This document shows, in pieces, positions 11,761 through 22,804 of a stretch of DNA of 64,000 nucleotides. The stretch lies in contig CM070877.1 in NCBI GenBank assembly GCA_036365515.1, positions 70,864,022-70,928,021 of the forward strand, in the 5' to 3' direction. The notes below the pieces were generated by a model. The model was not told the origin of the DNA, made no database searches, and was given only the letters and a program-made list of their open reading frames with translations. The position numbers were made by a program, and so were the translations under genes. The DNA is from Torymus aiolomorphi (Eukaryota > Arthropoda > Insecta > Hymenoptera > Torymidae). Position 1 is the first letter of the stretch. Each line of letters begins with the position of its first letter.

Positions 11761-14700
11761 TTGAAATTATATAATCGCTTTTCATCATATCATAACATCA
11801 TTTACAGATTTATTAAGAAGAGTTCAACGAATAGGGAAGCTAGAAATAGTGAAAATCTAGACAATGCGGTTGAAGAGGATGAAATAGATTGCAGTGGAAT
11901 GGTACAGAGTTTTTCTGATGAAAAACCTGGAAAACAGTGCTCTTTTTGCCAAAAAATAACCATAAAACACTAAGAGCGACAAATATACTGTCGTCAAATT
12001 AAAAATAAAAAGGAGTTTCTGGAGAAAATAAAAAACTTTGGAACAGAATTGGGGATATAAATACATTAGAAAAAATTCAAGAAGTGATGAACTCTGATGA
12101 AACATGCTTAGCATATAATAACCATTGTAGCATAAATTATTTTTCTAAATATCATAGCAAGCTCAATCGATCACCAACTGATAATTGGGCTTTGAAAAGA
12201 GAATTTCATAAAATTGCTCAACAAAAAGTAATTAGTTATATTGAACATGAAATTCACGAAAATCAACGAGTACTATCATTAGCTTACTTAAAAAATTGTT
12301 TTTCACAATTTGTAACAGAAATGTATGAAATTGCAAAACTTGTCTCGAACGTATATATTACTCATAAAAATAAAATTCCATTTGTAAATATTGTAAACAA
12401 ACCATTTGTCATGTCTTCTCAAATAGATATCGAAACAGTCTATGATGAAGAAATTCAAAATATTTTATTTGAACAAGAAGCTCATGATTTCGCCTTGAAA
12501 TATCGAACGCGTATACTAAAAATAAAAAAAAATGCTTTATCGGATTTTATCGACAGTGAAGTATTGGACAAGGAAGAATGCAAAATTCCAAAATGGTTAA
12601 GTACTACGTTGAATCGTGTTAACAAAAAAATAAGCAGCGATCGGGTTCAATGATTATCTTCGAGCTTCTCTCAGGATTCCATTTATGGCATTACGAGGGG
12701 TAATATCAAACCACGAAAACACATTTTATTAGGTATGGCTATGAAAAGTCTCACGGGGAGTCAAAAAGTTGTAGACATCTTGAGCAGACACGGTTATTGC
12801 ATAAGTTACTCAAGTATACAGGAATTGGAGACGTCTGCAGCATACTCTTGCACTTCCAAAAATCTTTTATGCCCTGCAGGTATTCAACCAACTTCGATAT
12901 TATCATGTGGAGTAGCGTGGGATAATTTTGATAGATATGTGGAAACAAGCTCAGGTAAAAATACCTTGCATTACTGTAGGTATCATTTACCAAAATATCT
13001 CTACAGAAGAAGAATTGGATATCATTAAAACAAATGATGGTGCATCCACGAAAACTGAACAGAGTCTTTCAATTAATGTTCGCAATTTGTCTGGACGTAA
13101 AAACCGGTCGTTTGAGCCAGACGATTTTGAAAATGTCCAATATGTGAAGCAAAGCCGTTCAGAATTTTGGCATAGTAGTGTACAGCCAATTGAAGATCCT
13201 GAAAATTTAAAATATTTTCAACAAATATGTTTTGCATGGGTACTTTCTCATAAATTAGAAATTTTAAACACGCCAATGTGGGTTGGATACAATGCCAAAA
13301 TTTTCAAAGATGATAGTAGAATTCAAAAAGTTGAGTACCTAACACAAATCAATAATTCACCTACGGATCGAGCTATTGTAAAAGAAACAATGCGAAGAAG
13401 TATACATATCGCCTCTGAATGCGGAAAAAATTTCCTCAGTCTAATGTACGATTTAGTCATGGCCAAAATTGCGTTACGAATACAGAGTGTAAAGCCTGAA
13501 TTTAAAAAATTTTTCATTAACTTTGGACCTTTCCACATAATGTTGTCGTTTTTCAAAGCTATCAGTAAATTTATAATTGGATCTGGATTAACAAATATTC
13601 TTATAGATAGCGATATTTTAGCCAGTGCTTTTGTTAGTTCGTTTTTAACTGGAAAACGCTTTAATCGGTGTAAAAAAATTCATCCTTTGTTCTCTCTTGC
13701 TCTGCAAATTTTGGATTTTCAAAGATTTTTACAATCACAAGAGCAGGATTTGGAAGATATTAAACAATGTTTAGAATTATTTAACGAACAACGAAATGAT
13801 CATCCACAAATAATGAATGAAATCTTACAAAAATTATTTGACAAATATGAAAAGTATAAAATTGAAACTTTGCAAGGATGACGTGGCAAAACAGCTCAAA
13901 TTAGTCTAATGTACACAAGATTAGTTGAGTATTATTTAACATTAGATTATAGTATCCGTACGGGTGATTTTGATTTGTTTATGCACATATTGCCAAAACT
14001 AACAAATATTTTTTTGCAATCAACCACCAAAATTACGCAAGGTATATGTCGGTGTATTATGATAAATTGATAAACATCGAAACTACCCATCCCGGATTGC
14101 TCGATGATTGCAGAAGGAGTTTCTTGGGCATTCGAAGAACGTGGAAATCTTTTTCAAGAATCCTCGTGGATTTAACCCTTGAACAAACGATTAATGCCGA
14201 TGCTGCTTCTATAGCTCCCGGGATCATAAATATCACGAACTCGTTCTCCGCCAGACAAAAATTTACTGCGTACGAGTGTTATATAAAAAATGATGGAGTT
14301 TTGTGATATGAAGTCAGTAGATGATATTTCAAAGGATTTAAAGAACTCAACAATAAAAAAATTTGTTAAAAATTTGGAACTATTGTTGTAGTTAATGAAG
14401 CAGTACACCAATCCTTTTGGATTAGAATTTTCACAATACCATCTTTACAACCTATAACAAGGTCAGTCTGTAAACAATGAAATTTACGAATTTTTGTCAT
14501 CGGTAGAAATCGAGGGCGAAAAACAACGGACCAGCTAGGTTCGATAAACCCATTAAAAAAATAAAATAATGAATTTTGAGTATAAGAATACCCAAAAAGT
14601 GAAAATTAATGGAAAAGTCAATGAAATAAAGATCCAAAGAGATGTTTTTGGTCGTCAATTGTATGCGTCATTCAAAAATAAAATAGACATAGAAAAAGCA

Positions 14701-16179
14701 CTGAGTTATCCTCTGGCTTCCATTTCATTTTCATTCACTCATACGAATGGAACAATTTGCAAGACTCCAAAATCTGTGATAATTAGCGAATTACTCGAAC
14801 ATCAAGTTCAATTCGTAGATCCTCCGGAAGTAGACATTCATTTGTTTATTAGATTTTATTTACTGCATACTTTGAAGAACCTACCAGACAGTTGTGGTAA
14901 AATCTCGAAATATATACTCCAAATACTGACATATAATCGAAAAGAAGTGCACATTTTATTCGACAAGTACAAGAAACCGAGTATTAAGGATTTCGAGCAC
15001 GATCTGAGAGGTGAAGAGAACGACACACAATATGGTATACAAAAAGAAAATAAGCGTCCCGGAGAGTTTTGCAAATTATTAAGAAGTTCCAATTTCAAAG
15101 AAAAATTTGTGGAATTTGTAATTGAAGATTGGACAAGAGATCAGTTTATTACTTTAATTACAAGAAAGACTGTTAAACTGAATTATGATCAGTGCTACGT
15201 TCATCAGGTATCATCTGAAAATAAAATAAAAAGAGTGATCGACCATAATCTCTCTTGTTATCATGAGGAAGCTGACACTAAAATTGTGTACCATATTTGT
15301 CAGTTTAACACGAATTATCGCGTGCAGGTACATTGTATGGATTCAGATATACCTGTGATAATGCTGGCAAATTTTAAATATCTGAAAGAGAAAGTTGAAG
15401 TGGTAATTAATTTAAGTACAGGTAAAAAAAAATTGTACCTGAACATAAATGAAATCTATGCCAAGCTTGGACAACAGTTGGCTTGTTCACTCGCTATATA
15501 CCATATTTTTACGGAGAATGATTACAACCCTGCTTTCTACCGTAAAGGAAAAAAGAGGCCATTCAATCTTTTGAAAAAAATGAAGAAGTTCAAGAGGCTT
15601 TTATACAACTTCTACGAAGTGGAGACACCGAATTAACAATATCCAGTAAGATATTTCTAATTATTGAAGAGTATGTGTGTTGGATATATGCATTAAAAAC
15701 AAAAAATGACATAAATAAGGGACGGTATGAATTGTTTGAGAAAGGTTATAAATCCAAAAATGAAAAAGAAGAAGTTATTAAAAAAAATAGTAGGATACGA
15801 TCGATCGAGCTTACCACCAACCAAACAGAAATTGTTGCAGCATATCAAAAGAACGCTGTATATCAGTAGTATATGGTGCAATGCACACATGCGCAGCCCT
15901 ATAGAAAAAACGCCAGAAAATTATGGATGGACAATAATTGATGGTAAATACCAATATTATTGGTTCTATGGTCCTCAAAGTCCATCTTTTGGTTCTTCCA
16001 AGCTACTCTATTAATACTTTTTTTACTTATTAATAATTATACTAGAATTTATTAATTTTTTGTATTAATTACAGCGTCAGATAACAGTGATAACGAAAAT
16101 GATAGTTGCGAAGAATATGAAGATGACGAAAATGACTTTAGTAACGATGAAGATGAATGCTCAGCAGATGAGCCCTAAG
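11761..16179 (+). pseudogene. Decayed multi-exon gene of a multi-copy metazoan family with a HEEADT nuclease-like motif
   Basis: Successive forward-strand segments form one gene broken by frameshifts and stops. These are 11,761-11,973 (zinc-binding-like CSFCQK), 12,084-12,653, 12,735-13,028, 12,928-13,881, 14,046-14,306 (LEQTINADAA), 14,569-15,636 and 15,727-16,014 (GYDRSSLPP; NYGW near the end). A last exon follows at ~16,074-16,179 after a TTAATTACAG acceptor; it encodes a highly acidic tail ending SADEP, with AATAAA at ~16,233. In 14,569-15,636 the pattern HEEADTK, then about 20 residues later D-S-D-I, resembles the acidic metal sites of PIN/FEN-like nucleases. I recognise these strings as a widely dispersed, unnamed family in arthropods and cnidarians; its function is not known to me. 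The nuclease idea is inference. Confidence 0.6.
14569..15636 (+). CDS. Longest open segment of the HEEADT family gene (355 aa)
   Basis: This 355-codon ORF is the best preserved part of the decayed gene at 11,761-16,179. HEEADTKIVYHICQ lies about residues 232-245, followed by a Cys-Met-Asp-Ser-Asp-Ile stretch near residue 263. A basic FYRKGKKRPF motif lies near residue 323. In family members this region would be internal, so the ATG used here is probably not the true start. The downstream reading frame shifts after residue 355. The region could act as a metal-dependent nuclease fold, but two acidic motifs alone do not prove that. Confidence 0.5.
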   Translation: MNFEYKNTQKVKINGKVNEIKIQRDVFGRQLYASFKNKIDIEKALSYPLASISFSFTHTNGTICKTPKSVIISELLEHQVQFVDPPEVDIHLFIRFYLLHTLKNLPDSCGKISKYILQILTYNRKEVHILFDKYKKPSIKDFEHDLRGEENDTQYGIQKENKRPGEFCKLLRSSNFKEKFVEFVIEDWTRDQFITLITRKTVKLNYDQCYVHQVSSENKIKRVIDHNLSCYHEEADTKIVYHICQFNTNYRVQVHCMDSDIPVIMLANFKYLKEKVEVVINLSTGKKKLYLNINEIYAKLGQQLACSLAIYHIFTENDYNPAFYRKGKKRPFNLLKKMKKFKRLLYNFYEVETPN

Positions 16180-16619
16180 AATATTGTTTTAATTTTTTTA
16201 TACATATATAAATATATATTTTTTCATTTTAAATAAAAAGTAGAAAATTCAAATTTCAAAAATATTCATATTAAGTATTACTCCCAAAACCACAATTATA
16301 AAATAATTCGTTATTTTATCAGCTAAGTGATAGTTAAATATGTATTCAAAGATATTGAAAACCGTAAATATTTGAGATATATGTGAAAAAACTTCAGAAA
16401 TGTGACGCTTTCTTGGAGATAATTATCTGTTAAACGTAAATATTAGAAAAATTCATAAAGGAATTTGCAGTCTGTTCACATTAATTGAAAGTAAAAAAAG
16501 TTTGATCGAGATGGTTAGAACACATTTTCATAAATTCACTTGTCAGTATAGTAGATTATACAACGTGGGAGGAAAGTGTAGCGGTCGCTACATTTACTTC
16601 CCGAGTGGCGTATACTATT
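16180..16619. other. AT-rich 3' flank, no gene
   Basis: This contains the AATAAA of the preceding gene and AT-rich sequence. From ~16,555 it grades into a divergent copy of the following tandem repeat. I see nothing else. Confidence 0.5.
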
Positions 16620-17048
16620 TTTTCTCGAACCGGGAAGAAAGTACGTCCCATAGCCAAATATTTATGTGAATATACATATATTTTTATCTTCAAGTGTACT
16701 CGCGAGTCATTTGGAGATAATTCAACATCGAAGGTTCTTAACCCTGAAGGATATAAGTAGTTTTCTCGAACCGGGAAGAAAGTACATCCCATAACCAAAT
16801 ATTTATGTGAATATACATATATTTTTATCTACAAGTGTACTTGAGAGTCACTTGGAGATAATTCAACATCGAAGGTTCTTAACCCTGAAGGATATAAGTA
16901 GTTTTCTCGAACCGGGAAGAAAGTACGTCCCATAGCCAAATATTTATGTGAATATACATATATTTTTATCTACAAGTGTACTCGCGAGTCACTTGGAGAT
17001 AATTCAACATCGAAGGTTCTTCTTAGCCCTGAAGGATATAAGTAGTTT
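16620..17048 (+). repeat. 141-bp tandem repeat, 3 copies
   Basis: TTTTCTCGAACCGGGAAGAA starts at 16,620, 16,761 and 16,902, giving a 141-bp period with only a few differences between copies (for example CGTCCCATAGCC versus CATCCCATAACC). The third copy has a small insertion (TTCTTCTTAGCCC). The array stops shortly before an LTR at 17,081. A related CTTTCTTCCCGGGG string occurs at ~20,540. Confidence 0.9.
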
Positions 17049-17080
17049 TTTATATTTATTATCACTAATATTAGAGTAAG

Positions 17081-17411
17081 TGTTGGCGATTCAACGCCTC
17101 GAACATTCGAGATGCTGACGTCATCACGCCATATAAGGCGATATTCGGCTCCCACAGGTGCGCAGCCAGTCAGCGCTCTCCACGCGGTCCTCTCTTACCG
17201 CCCCTCCAACTACCAAGGCACGCCGACGGCACTCCGCAGCGCCGGCCGGCTCCAGTTCAGCACGCGACGGCAGAGAGAACAGCAACACCTGTACGCTTAC
17301 AGTGGCGCGACGGCACATTCAATAAATCACTTTTATCTCTACACGGAAGTTTTTCAATTTACGAACCAGCCTGATTCACGCTCCATTATCCTTCAGTACA
17401 TCATAAAAACA
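17081..17411 (+). mobile_element. LTR (BEL/Pao-like) with tRNA-Tyr primer-binding site
   Basis: It starts TGTTGGCGATTCAACG, has a TATA-like CCATATAAGG near 17,129 and AATAAA near 17,322, and ends ACA at 17,411. TGGTCCTTCGAGCCGG follows at 17,413-17,428, the same tRNA-Tyr-type site as the other two LTRs in the window. LTR sequence and length differ from those, so it belongs to a different family or subfamily. Confidence 0.7.
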
Positions 17412-18344
17412 TTTGGTCCTTCGAGCCGGTTCGTGGGAGAGGACATTGACATGGCCACGCCGAAGAAGCCTCTCTCTATCTTCTACGCTCACTCTCGAGT
17501 GGCGTAGAGATAGCTATCTTCTTTTGCAGGTACGCATCAAAGTGTTCGTGGTCGTGAGTGCCGTAAAAGTCACATGTGCCCACATGTTGACATCGCGCGT
17601 ACGTTGCTGTCTCTGTCTCTTTCGTTAATTCGCCGTCGTGTACACTCGGAAGCCAATATCTAAGGCTTCCTAGGGGAAATAGCACATCAATTGCTATTCT
17701 CCCCATTTCTGAAAGCGCCTTGGAGTGTGCGTGTCTACCGACTCCAAGACGTCGCCAAGAGCCACGGTTAAGCCAGCTCTAGAATCACCGCGTTCGTATG
17801 GTGATTGGCAGCCATCTTGTTGCAGTCAAGAGCAACAAGTGGCATTTTCGATAGAAGAGCCACGGTTAAGCCAGCTTTAGAATCATCGCAATTGGACGAT
17901 GATCATTTAATCGTTGCCGGCTAGTGCAACGAGTCGGAAAGGGGTTCACGCCTCTCAATTAACGGACAACCCGCGGGCAGCGTACACGCTACGGGGTCTA
18001 CATCACTCAAGCCAAGGAGTACTCACGTGGAGCCTACTCGCTACGGGGTCCACATCAGCCCGTCCACGTAGCACCCGCGTGGATATCGCTCGCTACAGCA
18101 TCAAGGTGCGTGACGCTCGTCGTGCATATAGCAAGGTTTCTACGAGGAAAGAAGAAACATCATCAAGAAGACGACCATCGGAACGCGTGACGTCCGGGAA
18201 GCCGAGTAAGTCATCGCCAAGGATAATAGGAGCTGTGCTCGGACCAGTCCATTATTCAACACAAAAGGAAGCGTGCCAGAGGATTGAAAATACACGTGAC
18301 ACAACCGTGTTACACGAAGCACAATCGTGTACCAAGAGGCACAA

Positions 18345-18347
<3 letters not shown>
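17412..18347 (+). other. Retroelement leader with ~100-bp duplication, no recognised gag
   Basis: GC-rich sequence after the primer-binding site. AGAGCCACGGTTAAGCCAGC occurs at ~17,758 and ~17,859, a ~100-bp direct duplication. A hairpin is visible at ~17,470-17,515 (CTACGC...GCGTAG around GAGTG). An open frame at 17,914-18,447 has no recognisable domain and runs into the TA tract, so I do not call it a gene. Confidence 0.4.

Positions 18348-18411
<64 letters not shown>
18348..18411. repeat. (TA)n microsatellite
   Basis: About 32 TA units in an uninterrupted run between the retroelement leader and the recombinase gene. ORFs reading Tyr-Ile repeats through it are artefacts. Confidence 0.97.
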
Positions 18412-18413
<2 letters not shown>

Positions 18414-18537
18414 CAATAACTTTTCTAATATTAATAGACAATTTTAACTATAGAGTACAAAACTCACTCTTATAGTGATATGTGATAATGTAATAGTACT
18501 CAGCTGATCATAACCTATAATATTTCCATTGCAGAAA

Positions 18538-19636
18538 ATGGATGTAGTTGATTCATCTGATTCCGATATAGATGAGGAATCAATCATCAGAGATTTTGAG
18601 GCAGAAGGAAAACTGATCATTAATAAATTGTTACCTGCAAAATCATGTCTGAAATATGAAAATACTTATAATAGTTTTATAAAATGGAAAATTGACCAGA
18701 AGGCAAAGTTATTTGATGAAAATGTGCTAATAGTTTACTTTGAAGATTTATCAAAAAAGTTAAAACCATCCACTCTATGGGCGCAGTGGTCAATGTTAAG
18801 AACAACCTTAAATCTTCGACATGGTATCAATATTAATAAATATGAAAATTTAAAAACTCTGCTTAAGAATAAAAATAAAGGTTACAAAGCAAAGAAGTCA
18901 AGCGTATTAACTTGGGAACAAGTCCAGTTATTTTTGAAAAACAGTGAAGATTTAATATATTTATGTTCAAAGGTATTTCCACATTATTCAATTTGTCTTT
19001 TAGGTAGCTAATTTTTATGATAAATGTATGAAGTGTTCATATGTATTGCAGGTTATTCTTATTTTTGGGATATGCGGTGCAATGAGATGTCAAGAAATAT
19101 GCGATATGAATATGAGTAATATAGAAGACACTGGAAACCAATTCATAGTAGCAGTACGAGATACGAAGAATTACTATCCAAGAAATTTTGTTATTGGTAT
19201 AGAGCTTTATGGCAAAGTCAAGGACTACATCAAACTGAGGCCAAATGGTTTAACTACTGACAGATTTTTCCTGCAATATAGAGATGGAGCATGTACAAGA
19301 CAGGTAATAGGTAAAAATAAAATCAGTGAAGTTCCCAAGGCTACTGCTGTGTTTTTGAAATTGAAGGACCCAGAAACATACACAGGACATTGTTTACGAA
19401 GAACAGCTGCCACCTTACTAGCCAACTCTGGTGCTAATTTAACAACCGTTAAACAGTTAGGTGGTTGGAAGTCAAGAACGGTGGCAGAAGGTTACATAGA
19501 ACATTCATTAGCTAATAGAAAAAAAATATTTCAAGGTATTATTAATTCAGATAATGCATCTGCTAAAGAAAATATACAAATTAGAACTTCACCAGTTCAT
19601 AATATAGTTGCAACTAATGTGTCAGCGGCTACTTAA
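18538..19636 (+). CDS. Tyrosine recombinase, Crypton-like, two exons
   Basis: Exon 1 runs from the ATG at 18,538 to 18,972 and exon 2 from 19,052 to 19,636, joined in frame by a 79-base GT-AG intron (AAAGgtatttcc ... tattgcagGTTATT); the product is ~340 aa. A 3' splice site (CCATTGCAG) just before the ATG suggests a further 5' exon. Exon 2 holds the tyrosine recombinase signature: an Arg in GAMRCQEI, then HCLRRTA (His-x-x-Arg), then LGGWKS, then the candidate nucleophile Tyr in AEGYIEHS. These enzymes cut and rejoin DNA through a 3'-phosphotyrosine bond. Exon 1 looks like the SAM-like core-binding domain (KYENTYNSFIKWK). Family members are carried by Crypton transposons and by a few domesticated genes. 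No stop or frameshift interrupts the catalytic part. Confidence 0.75.
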
Positions 19637-20219
19637 GCAGATGCACATGCAGATGATACGGATAAATATCCTTATTTTGACATTGATGGCATCGATGATG
19701 CTCAACTGACAGATGATTCAAATCTACGAAAAGATTTTGTACAAGAAAATGTAGAAGTCACTAATGATTTTTCATCATATCAAGCTAATAGAACTACAAA
19801 AAAAGAGTTATCTTCCAAGACATTAAGAATGCTACTTTGAATAAAGAAGATAGTGCTAATAATGCGGAATATTTGTATAAAGAAGATAGTGCAATGAAGG
19901 AGGTTACTTTGAAATCTTCGTTTGTTCAATTTCATAATTGTGTAATACATCATTTAGTTAATAACAATTATTCAAATTGTGATTTTAAACAATAAATATA
20001 TATTATATTTATTTATAATAATTATTATCAAGTTAAACATTAATGCCAAAGAAATTGGAATATTTTGTTCATTAGAATGTTAACTACATTAATGTTTTGT
20101 ATTTCATTAATTTTGTATTTAATGGTTTTCTAAAATAGGAATAAACATTACTTATTATTAACAAATAAAACTAATAAAATCATGTAAATGGCCCTTCTTC
20201 GCATTTGTATTTTATTATA
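19637..20219 (+). other. 3' flank of the recombinase, AT-rich
   Basis: Low-complexity acidic-codon sequence continues after the recombinase stop (GCAGATGATACGG...GATGATGC), which may be a decayed C-terminal tail. AATAAA-like signals occur at ~19,991. No other gene is visible. Confidence 0.35.
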
Positions 20220-20430
20220 TTTTATACCACTCTAACCTCAAAATCACAACTTTGGTATGATTTTTTGGCGTTCGTGGTATTAAATACTGTTCGCAATTAG
20301 TGCGTAAGTCGATTAATTAGCTCATGTGACTTTTTTGTACTCACTTCGCTCGTCCAAAAAGTCACATGAGCTAAATAATCGACTCCCATTGACTCCCACA
20401 CCCGTATCACAATATACTATATATATGTAA
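20220..20430. repeat. Hairpin repeat with TTCGCTCG loop, copy A
   Basis: It starts TATACCACTCTAACCT, carries GTGCGTAAG, then a long stem whose arms are GTCGATTAATTAGCTCATG... (20,308-) and ...CATGAGCTAAATAATCGAC (to ~20,384), with loop GTACTCACTTCGCTCGTCC. It ends near ACACCCGTATCACAATAT. The same outer frame with a different stem sequence occurs at 38,895-39,080. Confidence 0.75.
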
Positions 20431-20665
20431 AAATGTCGGCTTGTGCGCATGCGTTTGCAGTTAGACGTCAGTTGGTATTGGCACGTGACAGGGAGAGAAC
20501 GACTCACTTTGCTCTCTAATGTTGGGGAGCGGGAGACGTACTTTCTTCCCGGGGTGAGAAAATAGTACATTGTGCAACTAGGGCAGAAAATGAGCTATTT
20601 CGGAGACGAGTGTTGAAAACACCTCACCCGAGTCTGAAATAACTCTTCTTCCCGTGTTACACATC

Positions 20666-21000
20666 GTATTTTTTTCAACGAGTACATGAGAGGGCCTTTT
20701 TATATGCGTGCAAGTTGTATAGGGGATCGTGCATTTCGAGTCGTGCACAACCCAGTTTAAAAGTTATTGTATATTATTCGAAACAGGTCAAAAAGCCATA
20801 AAATATATAAATTTGACAATAAGAGAACAATTTCACAAAAATTCGTTGTAGCGGGGAAAACATTTTTTTTTCCCCGCTAAAGTGTGAAAAAATGGATTTT
20901 TTTCATTCTTTCCTAAATCACGCTCGAAATGCGCGATTTTCTACATGGCTTTTAAGCATGAAAAAAGGCCCATTTCATGCACGTGTTGAAAAATATCGTT
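20666..21000. repeat. ~335-bp imperfect palindrome (foldback repeat)
   Basis: The left arm (CGTATTTTTTTCAACG...CATGAGAGGGCCTTTTTATATGC) and right arm (GCATGAAAAAAGGCCC...CACGTGTTGAAAAATATCG) are inverted copies. Inside, ATCGTGCATTTCGAG pairs with CTCGAAATGCGCGAT. At ~20,852 lies a separate small hairpin, AGCGGGGAAAA with TTTTCCCCGCT. There is no coding capacity. Confidence 0.75.
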
Positions 21001-21363
21001 TTTGTTTTTTCATTTACGTATCCTATATAAACAATTAATTATTGTTATAAAAAATTTTAAAGAAATTCATTAGTTTGAGAAAAAAAAGTATGTATTGGCA
21101 ATAATCTAATAAATATTTGTTTTGTAACAGGTATTTAACTACTATCCTGCTCTAATTAGTGGTTTAAAGTTAATTCATTATTGTAACAATCATACAAATA
21201 TAATAACTAAGTAAGTTATACTTCTTAACAAAAGTCAATGAATCATTTTGAAATTTAACAGAAAGGTAGTTTGTTTATATTTAGGAATCGATTTCTTTGC
21301 CCAAAAAAATCTGACTTTTGCGATCAAAGATATTTTATATTTTTATGAAATATTTTTATGAAA

Positions 21364-21452
21364 TTTTTACGAAATTCATATTTTGAAAGTCCCGCGGCAC
21401 CGTGTACTAGGGCAACACTAAAAATTCGCCTTCAAAATATGAATACATTCCA
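21364..21452. repeat. Hairpin carrying a CCCGCGGCACCGTGT motif
   Basis: ATTCATATTTTGAA and TTCAAAATATGAAT flank CCCGCGGCACCGTGTACTAGG. The central motif recurs almost unchanged at ~45,689-45,712 in unrelated surroundings. Confidence 0.6.
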
Positions 21453-21634
21453 TGAATTTCTTAAAAATGTGAAAAATGTGTGGGGGAGGGTGAAGCCCCC
21501 CACCTGAAATAAAATTACTGATAAAATGAAAAAAAAAAAAAAATAACAACTATATATATATATATATATATATTACAGAAATTAATAATTTAAAATAGCC
21601 AACTCTTTACCTCCCTTGTTGTTGTTGTGTAATA

Positions 21635-21732
21635 TAATATTCACCATACACTGGCCGAAAATACCACTTTTGCTCCCAACTCCGCAATGGGAGCGTGGTA
21701 TTTTCGGTCCGAATATGGTGAAAAATAATATA
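21635..21732. repeat. ~95-bp hairpin repeat
   Basis: ATATTCACCATAC..GGCCGAAAATACCAC..GCTCCCA pairs with TGGGAGC..GGTATTTTCGG..GAATATGGTG. A related half (CTCGGGTATGGTGAAAAATCAT) follows at ~21,843. Nothing codes here. A short (TA)n tract lies at 21,551-21,573. Confidence 0.7.
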
Positions 21733-22044
21733 CACAACACGAGGATAAAGAAGAGCACTCCAGACCACATGTTTGCCACCCGCGCGTGCACTGGCAAACG
21801 CCTAGCTACGCTCCCGACTCAAAAACGCGAATGTAATATTTTCAGCTCGGGTATGGTGAAAAATCATTAATAATAAAAATGATCACCGCACAACATACGA
21901 TCTTTCAATAAAACTATTGTTTACTAAGAAACTGTTGGTGTTAAATATGATTCAAAATATTCTAAACTGTCAAATGCAATATAAAACAAGTTCAGTACTA
22001 TGCCCATTATGATCATATTTCATACAATTTTATATATTTAGTTA

Positions 22045-22545
22045 TGTTCGGGATTGAAGTACCCGAAGTGTCCGCCAGATGGCAAGCACCGACGAGCAAC
22101 CTTCAATGAAAAATACTTCAATGAGTATACATATAGAGGTCTGCGGCAGCCACTATTCGGTGCTTTATGCACATGCCTTGTTACTTTTCCCCTATACTTT
22201 TGCCTATACTTGTTGCGTACATTTGCCTACACTTGTCTTAGTTGCGACTAAGACACATTATTTGCCTTACTTATATTTACCCCTTGCTTTACTTATTGCC
22301 CAATTGCTATTTTTTTGCTTTGCTGATATTACGCGAGGCTCTCGTATTATCAGTTTGCCTATTGCATATACCTTGCGTATTGCTTGCCTATTTTACTCGA
22401 ACGCGCGTAGCGTTCTTATTCCTTCTGCTTCCAATTTTACTTTCGAGTGGGTTGGAGCAGAGACTCCAAGAGTCACACTTATTCATTTCTTCTCGTTGAC
22501 AAACTCTAACAATATAAATAACTCGTACACGTTCATTCGTGCACA
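22045..22545 (+). mobile_element. BEL/Pao 5' LTR
   Basis: It starts TGTTCGGGATTGAAG and ends ATTCGTGCACA, and is followed by TTTTTGGTCCTTCGAGCCGG, a tRNA-Tyr-type primer-binding site at 22,549-22,564. A 240-base leader then precedes a BEL/Pao gag in the expected position. ORFs inside the LTR have no recognisable domains. Confidence 0.8.
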
Positions 22546-22804
22546 TTTTTGGTCCTTCGAGCCGGATTGAGTTGTCAACCGAGAGGAATACTTGAAAAGC
22601 GATCGGATAAAATTCTGTTATTTAGTTGTTCTCAATTGCCAGAGATTTACGACCTCTGACAAGTAAGGCGATTTCGTTGGAGATTTACGACCTCCTAACG
22701 AGACCTCGTGTGACTGATCTTCAGCCTCCGCACTCGCACGGCGGGCAGAGTCATCACATCAACTCATAAAACTCAAGAATCTTTAATATCCAACGTTTTT
22801 CAAA

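Noticed and set aside
16620..17048. 141-bp repeats as a CRISPR array
   Set aside because: Long head-to-tail units with no spacers, in eukaryotic sequence.
17914..18475. ORFs ending in Tyr-Ile repeats
   Set aside because: They run from a retroelement leader into a (TA)n tract; no domain and no start context.
22549..22564. tRNA-Tyr-like sequence as a tRNA gene
   Set aside because: Only the complement of the 3' end is present, directly after an LTR; it is a primer-binding site. No anticodon arm exists nearby.
22054..22570. ORFs inside the BEL/Pao LTR
   Set aside because: The segment is explained as an LTR by its ends and by the primer-binding site and gag that follow.
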